Shown piece by piece: positions 10,678-21,434 of a stretch of DNA of 64,000 bases. Within the stretch, counting starts at the first letter, position 1. Each line of letters starts with the position of its first letter. The stretch is from Piezodorus guildinii (Eukaryota; Arthropoda; Insecta; Hemiptera; Pentatomidae). The stretch is from positions 175,575,600 through 175,639,599 of the forward strand of contig CM041293.1 of assembly GCA_023052935.1 (NCBI GenBank). The letters are read 5' to 3'. Under the pieces are notes generated by a model, which was not told where the DNA came from, searched no databases, and was given only the letters and a program-made list of their open reading frames with translations. The position numbers were made by a program, and so were the translations under genes.

Positions 10678-11568
10678 TCTGGTGCGGGCAACACACGACT
10701 TTCACTTACCTCCATTTTTCAAATCAATGAAAGAGTTTTCAAAAACAGTTAAACATAAAAATACGTGTAACTATTAAGGAATTAATCAAATTGAATTTAT
10801 ATAAAAACATGTGTTTTATTAAGAAATCTATTATATTATTATCTAAAATAATCAGTTAGTTTTATGTTCATTTCATCCCTCTCTATTAACTTTTAAAAGC
10901 TTGTGTATGAGATAATATTTTTTCTAAAATCTTTAGCTTTCCAACGGTATATCATACATGTATATTATTGCTCTTATGTTCAAAAACGAAAAATTGCATT
11001 AAAAAAATATTTTTTCTGTTTTCTCCTTTAGTTGGGTATCAAATTTATTCAATTTACATATTTACCTGTTTTTCATCAGCGTTAACAAGGTAATATAGTT
11101 ATTTTTATTGAATCTACAAAATTAAAGGTACTATAGAGGAAGAAAAATTAAAATATCGGCATTTAAGCCCTGTCAGACCATTTTAATCAGAATAAACCTA
11201 CATGATACTAAAGCCCATTAAATCTTACATCGATATAGCGAGTTTAATCAAAATAGTCGGAACCGTTTTCAAGAAAATCGAAAAAAGGTGCAAAATGCAT
11301 CGTATAAATTGGGTCTTCTTGTAAGCTGATTTTGATGAAAAAGGTTTTGTAACGTCTCGGGCGTATATTTGTCTTAAATATGAAATTTCAGTTTCACTGG
11401 ACTTATCGTTTCCGCCCAGGAGTTACCACACACACAGATCTTTTGGCGGGACTTGGTTATTTGGACTCAGGGGACCCTAAAATGTGTATTTCCTTTGAAA
11501 ACTGGAATTCGAAAATTTTCACGATCGCAATACTTTCCCTTACTATATATAGTAAGTGAAAGTAAAAT
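10678..11568 (+). mobile_element. HINE repeat copy 6, full length
   Basis: This is the best reference copy. The 5' end is TCTGGTGCGGGCAACACACG followed by ACTTTCACTTAC; the 3' end is the palindrome TTACTATATATAGTAA followed by GTGAAAGTAAAA. ACTTTCACTTAC and GTAAGTGAAAGT form 12-bp subterminal inverted repeats. That layout (asymmetric inverted repeats plus a 3' palindrome, no coding region, A-rich flanks) fits Helentron-associated INE elements. The classification is an inference. Confidence 0.75.
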
Positions 11569-12358
11569 ATGGGGAAATTCAAAATTCCAGATATTGGTCC
11601 TATGTCCCTAATATGGCCCCACTGTGCAACGTCCGCCTAGTCACTGTAGCATAATTAATAAATAAAGCCATTTATTGCAAGAAAAAAATAACCGTAATTT
11701 TCTAAATTAATTATAATACGAATAAACACATAAAACATATTTTTTTTCCTGGAGGCCTCACCTAGTTGGGGGTGATGGTCTCATTCCCTGGAGACCAAAC
11801 CTACTGGGAAGTGACTGCAGCATAATAGTGACGTTAAATAAGTGAGAGTAAAAATTTTTCAAGAAAAAAAAAAAAAAAAAAAAGATTTCAAGAGGAAGGG
11901 TATTAAAGTTGAGTTGCGTTGCATGCATCTGATTTTCTTTCAAAAGTCCCAAATATATAAACATGACTCACCATATATCATGTAGATTGCTACAGGAGTC
12001 ATATTGCCTGCCGCAGATCCTTGTCGTAGACTGCCTAAGTATCAAATGTGAATTAGTAATCTAGCCCCATCTAACATTTTGATTACACTCATTACGTAGT
12101 TTAGATAAACCGTTTTGTCATTCTCACAATCTTTGAATGTAAGTTTATTGTCCTAGGAATAAGTAGAGATTGTTTTTTGTTTTTTTTTAACGATTCTACA
12201 CAGATTATGAAACAGTTTTAAAGTAAATAGTGGGTCCGTGAGATGCCATCAGAAAATTATTTTAAATTACCTAAATGAAGAATATTTGCGAAGCCATAGC
12301 CTCTTTTCGTTATGGAAGGAAATATGGTCTTACGCTTTAGAATAAAATTGAATATGTA
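11569..12358. other. Interval with SINE-B tail fragments
   Basis: About 11620-11675 and 11800-11850 resemble SINE-B tails (CACTGTAGCATAA, GTGACGTTAAATAA). The remainder is AT-rich without a recognisable gene; an open frame at 11758-11964 (-) lacks family features. Confidence 0.45.
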
Positions 12359-13282
12359 TTGGGTTGTGTCACATGAAATGTCCGTTTTCAAGGTAAAGGA
12401 TTTTTATTAAAAATACGATATGAAAACAAGATAATTTTATTCGAAGTATTTACCTTAATTTTCTACACATTTTTCCCAACGTGACACCAACTTTTTTTAT
12501 CCCCGAACTGAAAAACTCTGAACTTTGAAGTAAAACAAAATCTGAAAACGCATTTTTCACTTGATTATCATTTTCAAAAAGTTTTCTTTTGACGAAGTTG
12601 TTTAAATTCCTAAGCAGGTCGAAATCTGTTGTAGACAAGTCGGGGGAATATGGTGGGTGCGGAAGAACTTGGTAGCCCAGTTCTTTCATTTTTTGTACGG
12701 TATGTTTTGAAACATGGGGTTTTGCTGTCGCTCAGTGAGATCATGAGGTACCCACGTATCGAGCTTTTTCACTTTCCCAATACTCTTTAAATGTCTGGAA
12801 ACGGTAGATGCACTAGCATTTAGTTGTGCTGAGAGTCCTTTAAGTTTTTGGTAGGGGTTTCCTTCTACTGTATGTTTGAGGACATCGTTGTCTATTACGG
12901 TCGCAGGTCTTCCTCGGGGCAAGTTTTCCAAGTCGGTATCCCCAGGTGAAAACTTAGCAAAGCAACGGCGAATGGTCCGTTTATTAACACTCCCTTCCCC
13001 AAACGCCTTGCAAATATTTCTAGCGTCCTTAGCTGCTGAATGGCCGAGTTTAAACTCGTACAAAAATTTACTCGAAAATCGCGTGTTTCCATGTTCATAT
13101 TTGGAGGTATACTAAAAAGTGGGTAATTGATGGGGAATCTAATGTTTATAATACAAAGGTAGGGGATTAGTAACTGTTTACTTTAAATATGTAAACATTC
13201 GGAAGAAAACAATAGAGACCTGCAAAATTCTTTGTGTATTCCAGAAACTATAAAAACGGACATTTCATGTGAAACAACCCAA
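12359..13282 (-). mobile_element. Mariner deletion derivative, copy c (complete ends)
   Basis: Termini TTGGGTTGTGTCACATG and (complement) GTGAAACAACCCAA are flanked by TA, giving a 924-bp unit. The minus strand codes for an N-terminal piece (12686-13063, bipartite HTH, RTIRRCFAKF, GRPATVID) and a C-terminal piece (12450-12689, KELGYQVLPHPPYSPDLS). Between them is the family-wide deletion of the catalytic core. This copy best represents the common deleted progenitor. Confidence 0.88.
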
Positions 13283-13768
13283 TATTAGTTGCATAGTGTC
13301 TCGATATACCTATTCCTTATGCAACATAATTTTAATAAATTAAATCAGAACGAGGAAAACGTATTCCACTGCATTTGGCGCATAGAAGAAATATTGTGTC
13401 ACGGTAATAAAGATAACTCGTTCGCACTGCATTGCAGTATATCATTGTCATTACGTGCGAAATGTAAACAAGCAGTGTAATCAAGTTTATTTCTAATGGT
13501 AGCCAAACAAACCTAGATTAGTTTCTATTGTTTGATTACCCTAATTTTGTTTTCCCTCATGAACTACTAAGGATTGCAAAAGAATTATGGTAGTAAAAAA
13601 TCTATATGAAATAGCAGGAAGTAAGTAGGTAAGGGATTTTTAGGGCAATAAATTTCTAGATTATTAAGTCCAATAGCAGGAAGCCCAAAAGTAACACGAA
13701 GTAATTAAAAGCATATATCAGGTATTATATTAAAATTCCAAACGAAAATGAAAAAACCTTGAGCCTAA
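13283..13768. other. Interval without recognised features
   Basis: AT-rich sequence between the mariner and the PIF/Harbinger element. No family features are seen in the single short open frame (13289-13480). Confidence 0.5.
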
Positions 13769-14513
13769 AGCAGCGTCCACACTATGCCGGGCGAGGCCGA
13801 GCGGGCTGACCCGGACGGCCTAAGCCGGGTTGGTGGACGCCCCGGGCGGCTTAAAAAGCCGGCCCTAGCCGAGCCGATCCCAACCCGCAGAAAGTAGGTA
13901 CAGATCAAAGGATGCCGAGCCGAGCCGAACGTAAATATGTAGTGGGGACGTGCCGAGCGGCTTTAGTTACAATTGAACTAAACGTTCAATCGAACTAGAC
14001 GTTCTCTGGGTTCTCTAAAGTTTTTGTTGTTCATTCAATATTTTATATTTCTTAATATTGTTCATTTTATTCATTTAATATTTATTAATGGAGTGGAACG
14101 ACGAACAAGTGTTGGTGTTAATTGACTTATTCAGAGAACGACGTCTTCTATGGGACAGTTCGGATCCAAATTATTAGGCAACCTTTCGTCTCCTAGGGCT
14201 CGGGCGAATCCAAAATCTTCTTCGACGTCTTTTTGGGGGTTGGCTTAAAGCTATTATAATCACAGACATGGCTGACATAGCGACGTCATAGTCGGTAATC
14301 ATTTTAACACCAACACTATTTAAAAAAACTTCTTGAAAGTAGTCAACGAAGTCACCAGTCTTGGTGTCGAATTGAAACTAAATAATATAGGTAGATATAA
14401 CCCGGGCGGCCTCGTTTTCGGTGTGGACGTCGTGCCGGCCCGAACGAACCCGCCAGGCTTTGGCCGCCGGGGTCAGCCCGCCCGGCATACTCCAGCATAG
14501 TGTGGACGCTGCT
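13769..14513 (+). mobile_element. Non-autonomous PIF/Harbinger-type element with MADF remnant
   Basis: The 745-bp element has GC-rich terminal inverted repeats beginning AGCAGCGTCCACACTATGC and is flanked by the 3-bp duplication TAA (13766-13768 and 14514-14516), the usual target of PIF/Harbinger. At 14098-14187 a 29-residue frame starts MEWNDEQVLVLIDLF and includes LLWDSSDPNY, the start of a MADF/Myb-SANT-like domain as in Harbinger accessory proteins, cut by a stop. No DDE transposase is present. Confidence 0.8.
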
Positions 14514-14625
14514 TAATAAATAGGAGTAATAAACATTATTCTACCTAAGAGTGAGTTCAGTGAAGGTCAATGTTGTCAGCCAACAAATGTTCTTGAAAAG
14601 CGCGGTAGAAAGATGGTCTAAGGGT

Positions 14626-14715
14626 AACCTGTGGTGTAGTGGCCAACATAACAGCCTTCTACACCCAAGGTCGTGGATTCGAACCCCGCAGGTGACCTAG
14701 GATTTTTTAAAGGAA
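14626..14715 (+). mobile_element. SINE-B head fragment
   Basis: A tRNA-like promoter region (GGTGTAGTGGCCAACA and the B-box GGATTCGAACCCC) followed by CTAGGATTTTTTAAAGG. Truncated after about 90 bp. Confidence 0.75.
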
Positions 14716-15400
14716 GTTAAATTTTTCAAAAAAATATTTTCTGGTTATGATGGTTTGGTACATCTCCAATTTTTCGCTACTTTATTCCATTAGAGGGTCC
14801 TCCTTAACATATATTTTTTTTAAATTTTATCGCAAGTGTACCACATGGTGAAAAATAGAAAAATAAATCAATTTCTTCTTCTGAACGGATCAACCGACTT
14901 TCACGAAAAAAATATATGTCAAAATTTTTATTTTTAAATTATGTTGGATTGGTACAATTTTTTTTTTTCATGCTTACTCTTGAGTACATAGCAATAGTAG
15001 TAGTATTATCCAACAACCACTATGTAGTAGTTATCCAAGTCAAAAAAATTAAATAAATAAAAAAAATATTCCATACAGTATAAGATATTCATAATAATAG
15101 GTATAATAAATAGTATGTATGTGCATAGTGTGTAAGTAATATCTTATGCAATTACTACCCTACAGCTCTTTCCCTACTCTTCATGAGTGACCAGTTACTA
15201 CTCAGAGAGTTGAAAAAATGCTGTTTTTTTTTATTTCTCACTATTGGGTAGATTTGAGATTTACCATGGGGTACACTTGGGATAAAATTAAAAAAAATAT
15301 ATGTTATGGAGGACCCTCAAATGAAATAAAGTAGCGAAAAACTGGAGGTGTAACAAACCATCATAACCAGAAAATATTTTTTTGAAAATTTCAAAAAAAG
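14716..15400. repeat. Inverted-repeat element, arms about 130 bp
   Basis: The arm at 14722-14850 (TTCTGGTTATGATGGTTTGG, then TTAGAGGGTCCTCC) recurs inverted at 15262-15395. The roughly 410-bp spacer is AT-rich with a CAATAGTAGTAGTA-type run. It is probably a non-autonomous DNA element; no target duplication was resolved. Confidence 0.65.
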
Positions 15401-15409
15401 TTTTTGACC

Positions 15410-15670
15410 AACATTCTCGTGGAAAAATATTTGTTGAAACTTATTTGTAAAATCCATAACATATATTTTTTTGTTGAAAATCGGTGGAGTTGTTCAGGAG
15501 AAAACAATTTTTTTTTTCTTTCCCGCTCCATAACTTCCCTCCCATTAGGATTAAGGGGCTAAAAATTTGCGTAAGGTTGTTTCTCATAGGTGTGACTCAA
15601 TGGTATAAACTTGGTTCTAATACACGCGGGGGCAGATTTCACATGCTTATCTGGCTAGGCCTTTTCCACA
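15410..15670 (+). repeat. Half of the foldback family seen complete at 29520-30000
   Basis: The block with TTCCCTCCCATTAGGATTAA, GGGGCTAAAAATTTGCG and CACGCGGGGGCAGATTTCAC matches the right arm at 29750-29990. An open frame across it (15484-15756) belongs to the repeat and is not a gene. Confidence 0.65.
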
Positions 15671-16029
15671 TCTCATACCCGCTCCCAGCTCAATTTTCTT
15701 TAGCTAATATGCACTCCTCAGATCTATCTACAAGAGTGCAGGAAGGATTTTCGTAAAGGAGAAGCTGGTGGGTTGAAAATAAATATAAGTTAATTTTACT
15801 TAGACAGTCTCCATACTGATGTAGATGAGAAAATTAAGTATCTGCTCGCCTCACCTTTTATCCCAAAACCTTTTCTAACATTTTGAATTGATCCATATAT
15901 TTATTTATTATTTATTTTCCAAAGTTTTCAACTTTTTTACCTTTATATTCTTTTATCCTAAACAACTTTAAATCAAGTAGAGTTTTCCTTCTTGTATTAT
16001 TATTCCTTGTTTTTCTTCTCTTAATTAAC

Positions 16030-16200
16030 TCATGGTGTTCCTCAGAGCTCCTAATGAACACTATTTTTTTTCTCTATCTGTGTTAATGATCTTAATTACA
16101 TCCACCACTTGCAATGCCACCTAAATGCTGATGATCAGCAAATTTACCAATCTTCAATCCTAAGTAATGCTTGTAACACTAACTCCTTATAACTTGTTCA
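16030..16200 (+). mobile_element. Degenerate LINE reverse-transcriptase remnant
   Basis: In one frame this reads HGVPQSS, then ICVNDLNYI and CHLNADDQQIYQS. It corresponds to the GVPQGS, NDL and YADD-x-QIY motifs of CR1/Jockey-type RTs. Stops and substitutions show it is long dead. Confidence 0.5.
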
Positions 16201-17612
16201 TTCCTCATTGATAAGATTCCTTCAAAATATTTTTTTTTTTTTTAAAGAATTATTTCTTGATTTTCCGAACTATGAATTGTCTCTGTATATGAATTAAACT
16301 TATGCGTACACACACAATATTAACATTTTTATTCTTACTTAATTAATTTATTATTGGTGTATATGAATATCCAATCATAGTTTATACATATAAAGAAAAT
16401 ATTTGTTTTATATAATTATTAAGACTGATAAATATACCTGAAACTATAAATTTGTAATACTCGAAGATAATTCAAATATCCCACAATAATATTTATTTTT
16501 CCTTCATTGAATGATTTTAATTTCATGTAAAAAAGTTGCACTATATGTTTACAGTGATACTGATCTGATAAAAATTTAAACCCTAAACATCTCAAAAGGA
16601 ATGTGGCCAATCGAATTTTATTTGATTGCCTGGTTATGAAACCTTTGTCTTAATGGAGAAAAAGAACACATGATTCTAGTTCTTAAAAACAATTTTACCA
16701 GGTTATTACTATACATAAAATGTAAAACATAATAATATTTATTCAATCCAAAAGTAAGAAAAGGAAATAGAATTACAGAAGCACCCATTCAAAAAGTTTC
16801 AATGGTAATAAAACATGACAGGATAGGAGCAGGAACCTAGATCTAAGGTTATCATGGGGTGTTATCAAAATATATTATTTCCATACTTCAAAATGGATGA
16901 ATCAATATAAATGCAATATACTTTTCAGTCTTTTATATATTTACTTTGTTTATCATGATCATAATTATTCATGCATTTATGAACATCTGATATTCATAAG
17001 GCAGAAAACTATAATAAACAAAAAAAGAATAACATTCATAACACTTAAATATCACTAAAATTCAGAAAGCGCATCACAGATATTAATCAATATACCACAT
17101 TAAACTATCAAATATACCTTCATAAATAAATATATTATTAAATTAATTAAAAGCAGTCCCATAGCAAATAATGAGAATATTTCATTGAATAAGCTAGCCT
17201 AGTTAATTTTCAAACACTTTGGGCCATGTAATTAGAACATTAAATTTAATATTTAAGAGTACTAAACATAATTGCTATAATAAGTAATGATTATAGAAAG
17301 CAGTTAATCATAAATATGCATGGGGTATCATAATCAAGATATATAAACATCATAAATAAAAATCAATTAAAATTATACCATTTGGGGATTAAAGTTACTA
17401 TTAATTTAATATAATAAATAATTATTTTTAATTAAATTATCACACTGATAGCTAATAATATATACTGAAATAGAAATAAAACATGTGATTTCCCCAGTAA
17501 AGATTACATTAACGAGCAAAGTTCAAATATCCCAAAATATAATCAATAATTATTACCTTTGCATCTTAGGTTAATATAAAACATCAAATTATTAAACGTT
17601 TTTCTATGAATT
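16201..17612. other. AT-rich interval downstream of LAMTOR1
   Basis: No coding signal or repeat family recognised. The part nearest 17612 is presumably the 3' UTR and flank of the minus-strand LAMTOR1 gene. Confidence 0.5.
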
Positions 17613-18116
17613 TCACGGGATAGCAAAAGGCACTATTAAATCTTCACTATGATAAACTTTAAGCTCACTAAGAGCAGTTTTTATTTTCGAAGCTGCTCGC
17701 TTTATCAACAAAGCATTCTCTGTCGATATTGGATTAGCATTGAAAATTTTTTCAGGTATAGGTATATCTACCAAGTAACTATGTAAATTTTTGTCTTTAG
17801 GCAAATATACAGGAGATAATGTAGTATTATAATGAGTCCTCCTTTCCAAGTATTCATTCTCTTCCATGGCAGTAGGAGCTAAAGCGGCTATATCTATCAC
17901 ATTTGTAGCTGTCGTTTGAAGTATTTTGTTGAGCATAGACTGCTCATCTGTGCTCTTGGGAGAGGAATTCGATCCTTGGACTAGTACATCCTCATTCTGT
18001 GCTCCTTGAACTGATGTTGAAATAGAAACTGGATCACTCAGAAGACGAGTGCGTTCATCAGCAACATCCACCTCACCTTCATCCTTATCGCAGCAGCTGC
18101 TTAAGTTACAACCCAT
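17613..18116 (-). CDS. LAMTOR1: Ragulator complex protein LAMTOR1 (p18)
   Basis: LAMTOR1 anchors the Ragulator complex on late endosome/lysosome membranes, where it holds LAMTOR2-5 and recruits Rag GTPases for mTORC1 activation. The 167-residue product starts MGCNLSSCC, a myristoylation glycine followed by palmitoylatable cysteines, as in the family. An acidic stretch and ERTRLL (a dileucine-type sorting signal) follow. The conserved core has DEQSMLNKILQTTATNVIDI and NEYLERR, and the C-terminus is LIVPFAIP, matching the family ending QFGIP. Length is close to the usual ~160 residues. It is intact in a single exon here. No poly(A)-like tail or flanking repeat marks it as a retrocopy, but I cannot exclude that. 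Confidence 0.93.
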   Translation of the reverse strand: MGCNLSSCCDKDEGEVDVADERTRLLSDPVSISTSVQGAQNEDVLVQGSNSSPKSTDEQSMLNKILQTTATNVIDIAALAPTAMEENEYLERRTHYNTTLSPVYLPKDKNLHSYLVDIPIPEKIFNANPISTENALLIKRAASKIKTALSELKVYHSEDLIVPFAIP

Positions 18117-18705
18117 CTTTATTTACCAATTTAGCCACATTAAAATGAGATCATTAGATCAAAACAACAACGATAACCTAAGGTTCAATATAACCTCACA
18201 CATGCTGATACTTTTTTAACTTGTTACAAGGAGGCTGTAATCAAAGAGGTGATAATTATAATAGACTTTGCCTAGTAGTCCAAGAGCCAGATGCATGGTT
18301 GACTACCTCATCGAACATACATCTAGAAATATTTTTAAAAATTCCTTTCTACCATACTTATTACAAAAATGAATTTCTCGCGGTCCTAAAACTCTTACAA
18401 AGCAGCTAATTAATTGCATTAAGTGGTTAATTACATCACTATTACAAGCCTATCGAACATACGATTAGATTATGTTTTATCTAGTCTTTTATGTCTCAAA
18501 AATGACGTAAATACATTTCTTGCGGTTTATAAACCCTCACTAATGACCTCCAGAAGAGCAAACGTCGAGTGAAACCACGTGGAGGCTGGTTAAACACGTT
18601 GAGATAGCCCGTAGTGTGACTATTTTAGTAGAAATTTACTTAAAATAAGACTAGATTGTGTTGATAATTATTATACTATGCAATGTAAATAGAGACCAAT
18701 AAGGA

Positions 18706-19066
18706 AGCTAATTGGTCTTTAATTAGCACATTCCGTTTGAATTTCTTTTTTGTAGATAGGAATAATCACAATGTGTTCCCAATCTTTCGGGGTTCTTTTT
18801 GAATCACATAAAATAGCTATTATAACGCATTAATGAGCTCTTGTCCTCCATATTTAAGGAACTCGGGGGCAATGCTGTCCCTGCCTGCTGCCTAGCCGGT
18901 CTTTATCTATTAAAGAGCCAGCTCTGCTTCTTCTTCGTTCATGGGTTCTTCACTGACTTCGTAGATCGTCTGTTCCCTTTGTCCTCCAACTACTTCTTCA
19001 TTAGCGAAGAGATCTAGGTAGTGTCTACGCCATCTATCTAATATTTTAAATGTTTCTAGCACTTTA
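18706..19066 (-). mobile_element. RTE-like LINE fragment
   Basis: In pieces the minus strand reads WRRHYLDLFANEEVVGG, EEPMNEEEAELAL, DSIAPEFLKYGGQELINAL and WEHIVIIPIYKKE. These correspond to the region linking endonuclease to RT and to RT motif 1 of RTE-type LINEs. It contains stops and is truncated on both sides. Confidence 0.65.
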
Positions 19067-19075
19067 ATGCAGCAG

Positions 19076-19172
19076 ACGTTAAAAGGTGGTCCCGAGCCTG
19101 TGCGATGTCTGTCAGGTACTCGTTAAAGATCCCTATCCTAATTAAACCTGGATAGGCAAAATTTAGGACTCC
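19076..19172 (+). mobile_element. SINE-B, left part of a copy split by a LINE
   Basis: The SINE-B body (TTAAAAGGTGGTCCCGAGCC, then TAGGCAAAATTTAGGACTCC) stops at 19172 where a poly-T run begins. The missing remainder resumes at 21366 with the repeated target site. Confidence 0.85.
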
Positions 19173-19204
<32 letters not shown>

Positions 19205-21365
19205 CCTTGGGTTGCACCGCGACCAAACGGTCTATTGTGCGCCATAGGATTACGCAATGTTAGATTTAAAACACGAGTTTAGTGGCAGAAGCAAACTTCA
19301 GAAGGCTGTTGGGATTAACAAGTTTATTGTTAGTGGGGTTTTCTAGGCGGTCTTCACCAAATAAGGTGAACCTCAACATGGCTAGCTTGTCGCAGTGGCA
19401 GACTATGTGAAATGATGTTTCATCATCTATGCCGCATAGTCTGCATAGAGGGTTGTCGGAAATACCAAGTTTAAACATATGGTAGTTAAGTTTGCAGTGT
19501 CCAGTGTAGACAGCAGTCAATGTCCTCAGGCATGTCCTACTCATACCAAGAAGACACCTCCTTCTGCTGGTACAAGGACCATCTAAGAATATGAGTGATT
19601 GTCTAGGTCCCTTATTTAGCCAAATTTGTTTGTATTTGTTTAAATAGGATTGATTGATGAACCTAAAAGCATTGCTTAGGCTGATTCCACTGAGGGGTTC
19701 TGGTGTGATGGGAATCGTTGACGAACCCTGCCTAGCTAATTCATCAGCTTTTTCGTTCCCACTGAACCCAGAATGACCAGGTACCCATTCAACGTTTACA
19801 GTGTTCTTCTCAGCAAGACAGTTTAGGGTCAGATTACATGCTTCAACGACTTTTGAGGTGGTTGTGTGATTGTTTAGGGCTCCTAGTGCTGCCTGACTAT
19901 CAGTGTAGATAAAAATCTTTTTGCCACTAATGCCATCAGAGCACAAGTCAGTAGCACAGTGGAGAATAGCAAGAAGTTCAGCCTGAAAGACTGTTGTGTG
20001 TTTGCCTAGTGGAATACTGACCCCGGATTGTGGTTTGTCTTTCCTCCAGACACCAGCACCTGAGCCGCTGTCCATTAGTGAGCCATCAGTGTAGCAGTTA
20101 ATACCATGTTTGGGTATGTGCTTCCTTGATTCATCAATGTTGACAGTGTAGTGAGCATTGATAAACTTCCGGATTTGTAGGTCTGAAGGCATAGCTAGGA
20201 TGTTATTTTCATTGAGCCTGCTAAGTAAGTTGCAATGACCTTGGTGGGTGAACTTGTTAGAGCATTTACCTACTATGGTGAAGCGATAAATGGTTCTCAG
20301 CGCATGCGCTTCCACCTCCAAATCTAGAGGCATGATATTCAGCATTGTCTCCATCGCAGTTGTTGGAGTGGTCTTAATTGCCCCGGTTATCATGAGGCAA
20401 GCAAGCCTTTGCAATTTGCAAAGTGTCTTATTATTGTTCCCTATGTGGGCTCTGTGCCACCATATTACGGAGGAGTAGGTGATCATTGGTCTAATGGCTG
20501 TGATGTAGAGCCAGTAGACGATTTGGGGTTTGAGTCCCCAAGCGTTATTTATTGAGCCTTTACATGCCCATAAGCATTTTAGAGCTTTTCCGGCAATATA
20601 AGAGATGTGATTGTCCCACCGCAATTTGTGGTCAAGAATGACCCCTAAATGCTTTACTTCTTTGGAGTTGGTGAGCTGTGTACCCTTAATACTAGGTAAG
20701 TTCATGTTTACCTTTCTTTTGTGTGTAAAAGTGCAAACCTTAATCTTTTGTGGATTGATGTTAAGTCCAGAGGATTCACACCAATCACAAAGAATAAGTG
20801 TTGCATGTTTTAGTAGAGAGGATACTACGCATTGATATTTGCCTCCTATCAGAATTGCGATATCGTCTGCGTAGCCCTGTGTATAGAAGCCTTGGGAGTT
20901 TAGTTTCTTGATCAGTGGATCAATCACCAAGCACCAAAGTAGAGGCGATAAAACGCCACCCTGAGGGCAGCCACCATTTGGTTTGATCCTTAGCATGGTA
21001 TTGGATAATTCCGATGCTAGGGTTCTGCTTTCAAGCATAACCATTATCCAGCCTCTGATGACAGGATCAATGTCGTAGTCAATCAGAGCACTAAGGATAG
21101 TGTTATAGGGAGTTCTGTCAAAGGCACCTTCAATGTCGATAAAGGTGCCCGTCATTATATCTTTCTGTTCCATGGATATTTCAATCCTGGAAACCAGATG
21201 GTGTAGTGCTAATTCGCAAGATTTACCAGCTTGGTAGGCGAATTGGAGTGGGTGTAACGGATTGTTAAGAGATAAATGTGCTCTAATATGTCTGTCCAGA
21301 ATTTTTTCCAGAGTTTTCATCAGGAACGAGGACAGGCATATAGGTCTGAATGACTTGGGGTCCGT
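19173..21365 (-). mobile_element. LOA-like non-LTR retrotransposon, 5'-truncated, young
   Basis: The insertion is bounded by a 12-13 bp target duplication (ATTTAGGACTCC at 19161 and 21366) and, on its own strand, ends in a pure 28-nt poly(A) (plus-strand T run 19173-19200). These are marks of target-primed reverse transcription. The 5' end is truncated inside the RT domain. The target was a SINE-B copy. The intact frame and clean tail suggest a recent insertion. Confidence 0.92.
19266..21365 (-). CDS. LINE pol fragment: reverse transcriptase + RNase H
   Basis: The frame is open from the truncation point (no start codon needed; it begins DPKSFRPICLSSFLMKTLEK, RT motif 1) to the stop, about 699 residues. 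RT motifs follow: GTFIDIEGAFDRT, GGCPQGGVLSPLLW and the catalytic GYADDIAIL. An RNase H domain starts at NCYTDGSLMDSGSGAGVW and continues with YTDSQAALGAL and VPGHSGFSGNEKADELARQG, with its acidic residues present. The C-terminus has a CRLCG...H..C cysteine/histidine cluster. RT plus RNase H and the DIEGAFD motif point to the LOA group of the I superfamily; a related I-type clade is possible. Endonuclease and ORF1 are missing, so it cannot move on its own. Confidence 0.9.
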   Translation of the reverse strand, partial: TDPKSFRPICLSSFLMKTLEKILDRHIRAHLSLNNPLHPLQFAYQAGKSCELALHHLVSRIEISMEQKDIMTGTFIDIEGAFDRTPYNTILSALIDYDIDPVIRGWIMVMLESRTLASELSNTMLRIKPNGGCPQGGVLSPLLWCLVIDPLIKKLNSQGFYTQGYADDIAILIGGKYQCVVSSLLKHATLILCDWCESSGLNINPQKIKVCTFTHKRKVNMNLPSIKGTQLTNSKEVKHLGVILDHKLRWDNHISYIAGKALKCLWACKGSINNAWGLKPQIVYWLYITAIRPMITYSSVIWWHRAHIGNNNKTLCKLQRLACLMITGAIKTTPTTAMETMLNIMPLDLEVEAHALRTIYRFTIVGKCSNKFTHQGHCNLLSRLNENNILAMPSDLQIRKFINAHYTVNIDESRKHIPKHGINCYTDGSLMDSGSGAGVWRKDKPQSGVSIPLGKHTTVFQAELLAILHCATDLCSDGISGKKIFIYTDSQAALGALNNHTTTSKVVEACNLTLNCLAEKNTVNVEWVPGHSGFSGNEKADELARQGSSTIPITPEPLSGISLSNAFRFINQSYLNKYKQIWLNKGPRQSLIFLDGPCTSRRRCLLGMSRTCLRTLTAVYTGHCKLNYHMFKLGISDNPLCRLCGIDDETSFHIVCHCDKLAMLRFTLFGEDRLENPTNNKLVNPNSLLKFASATKLVF

Positions 21366-21434
21366 ATTTAGGACTCCTACTGTAGTATCGTCCGATTAGT
21401 CACAGTAGCATAAAGTGACGTTAAATGAATAAAC
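21366..21434 (+). mobile_element. SINE-B, right part of the copy split by the LINE
   Basis: It starts with the duplicated target ATTTAGGACTCCT and continues with the SINE-B tail (CGTCCGATTAGTCACAG, GTGACGTTAAATGAATAAAC). Confidence 0.85.
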
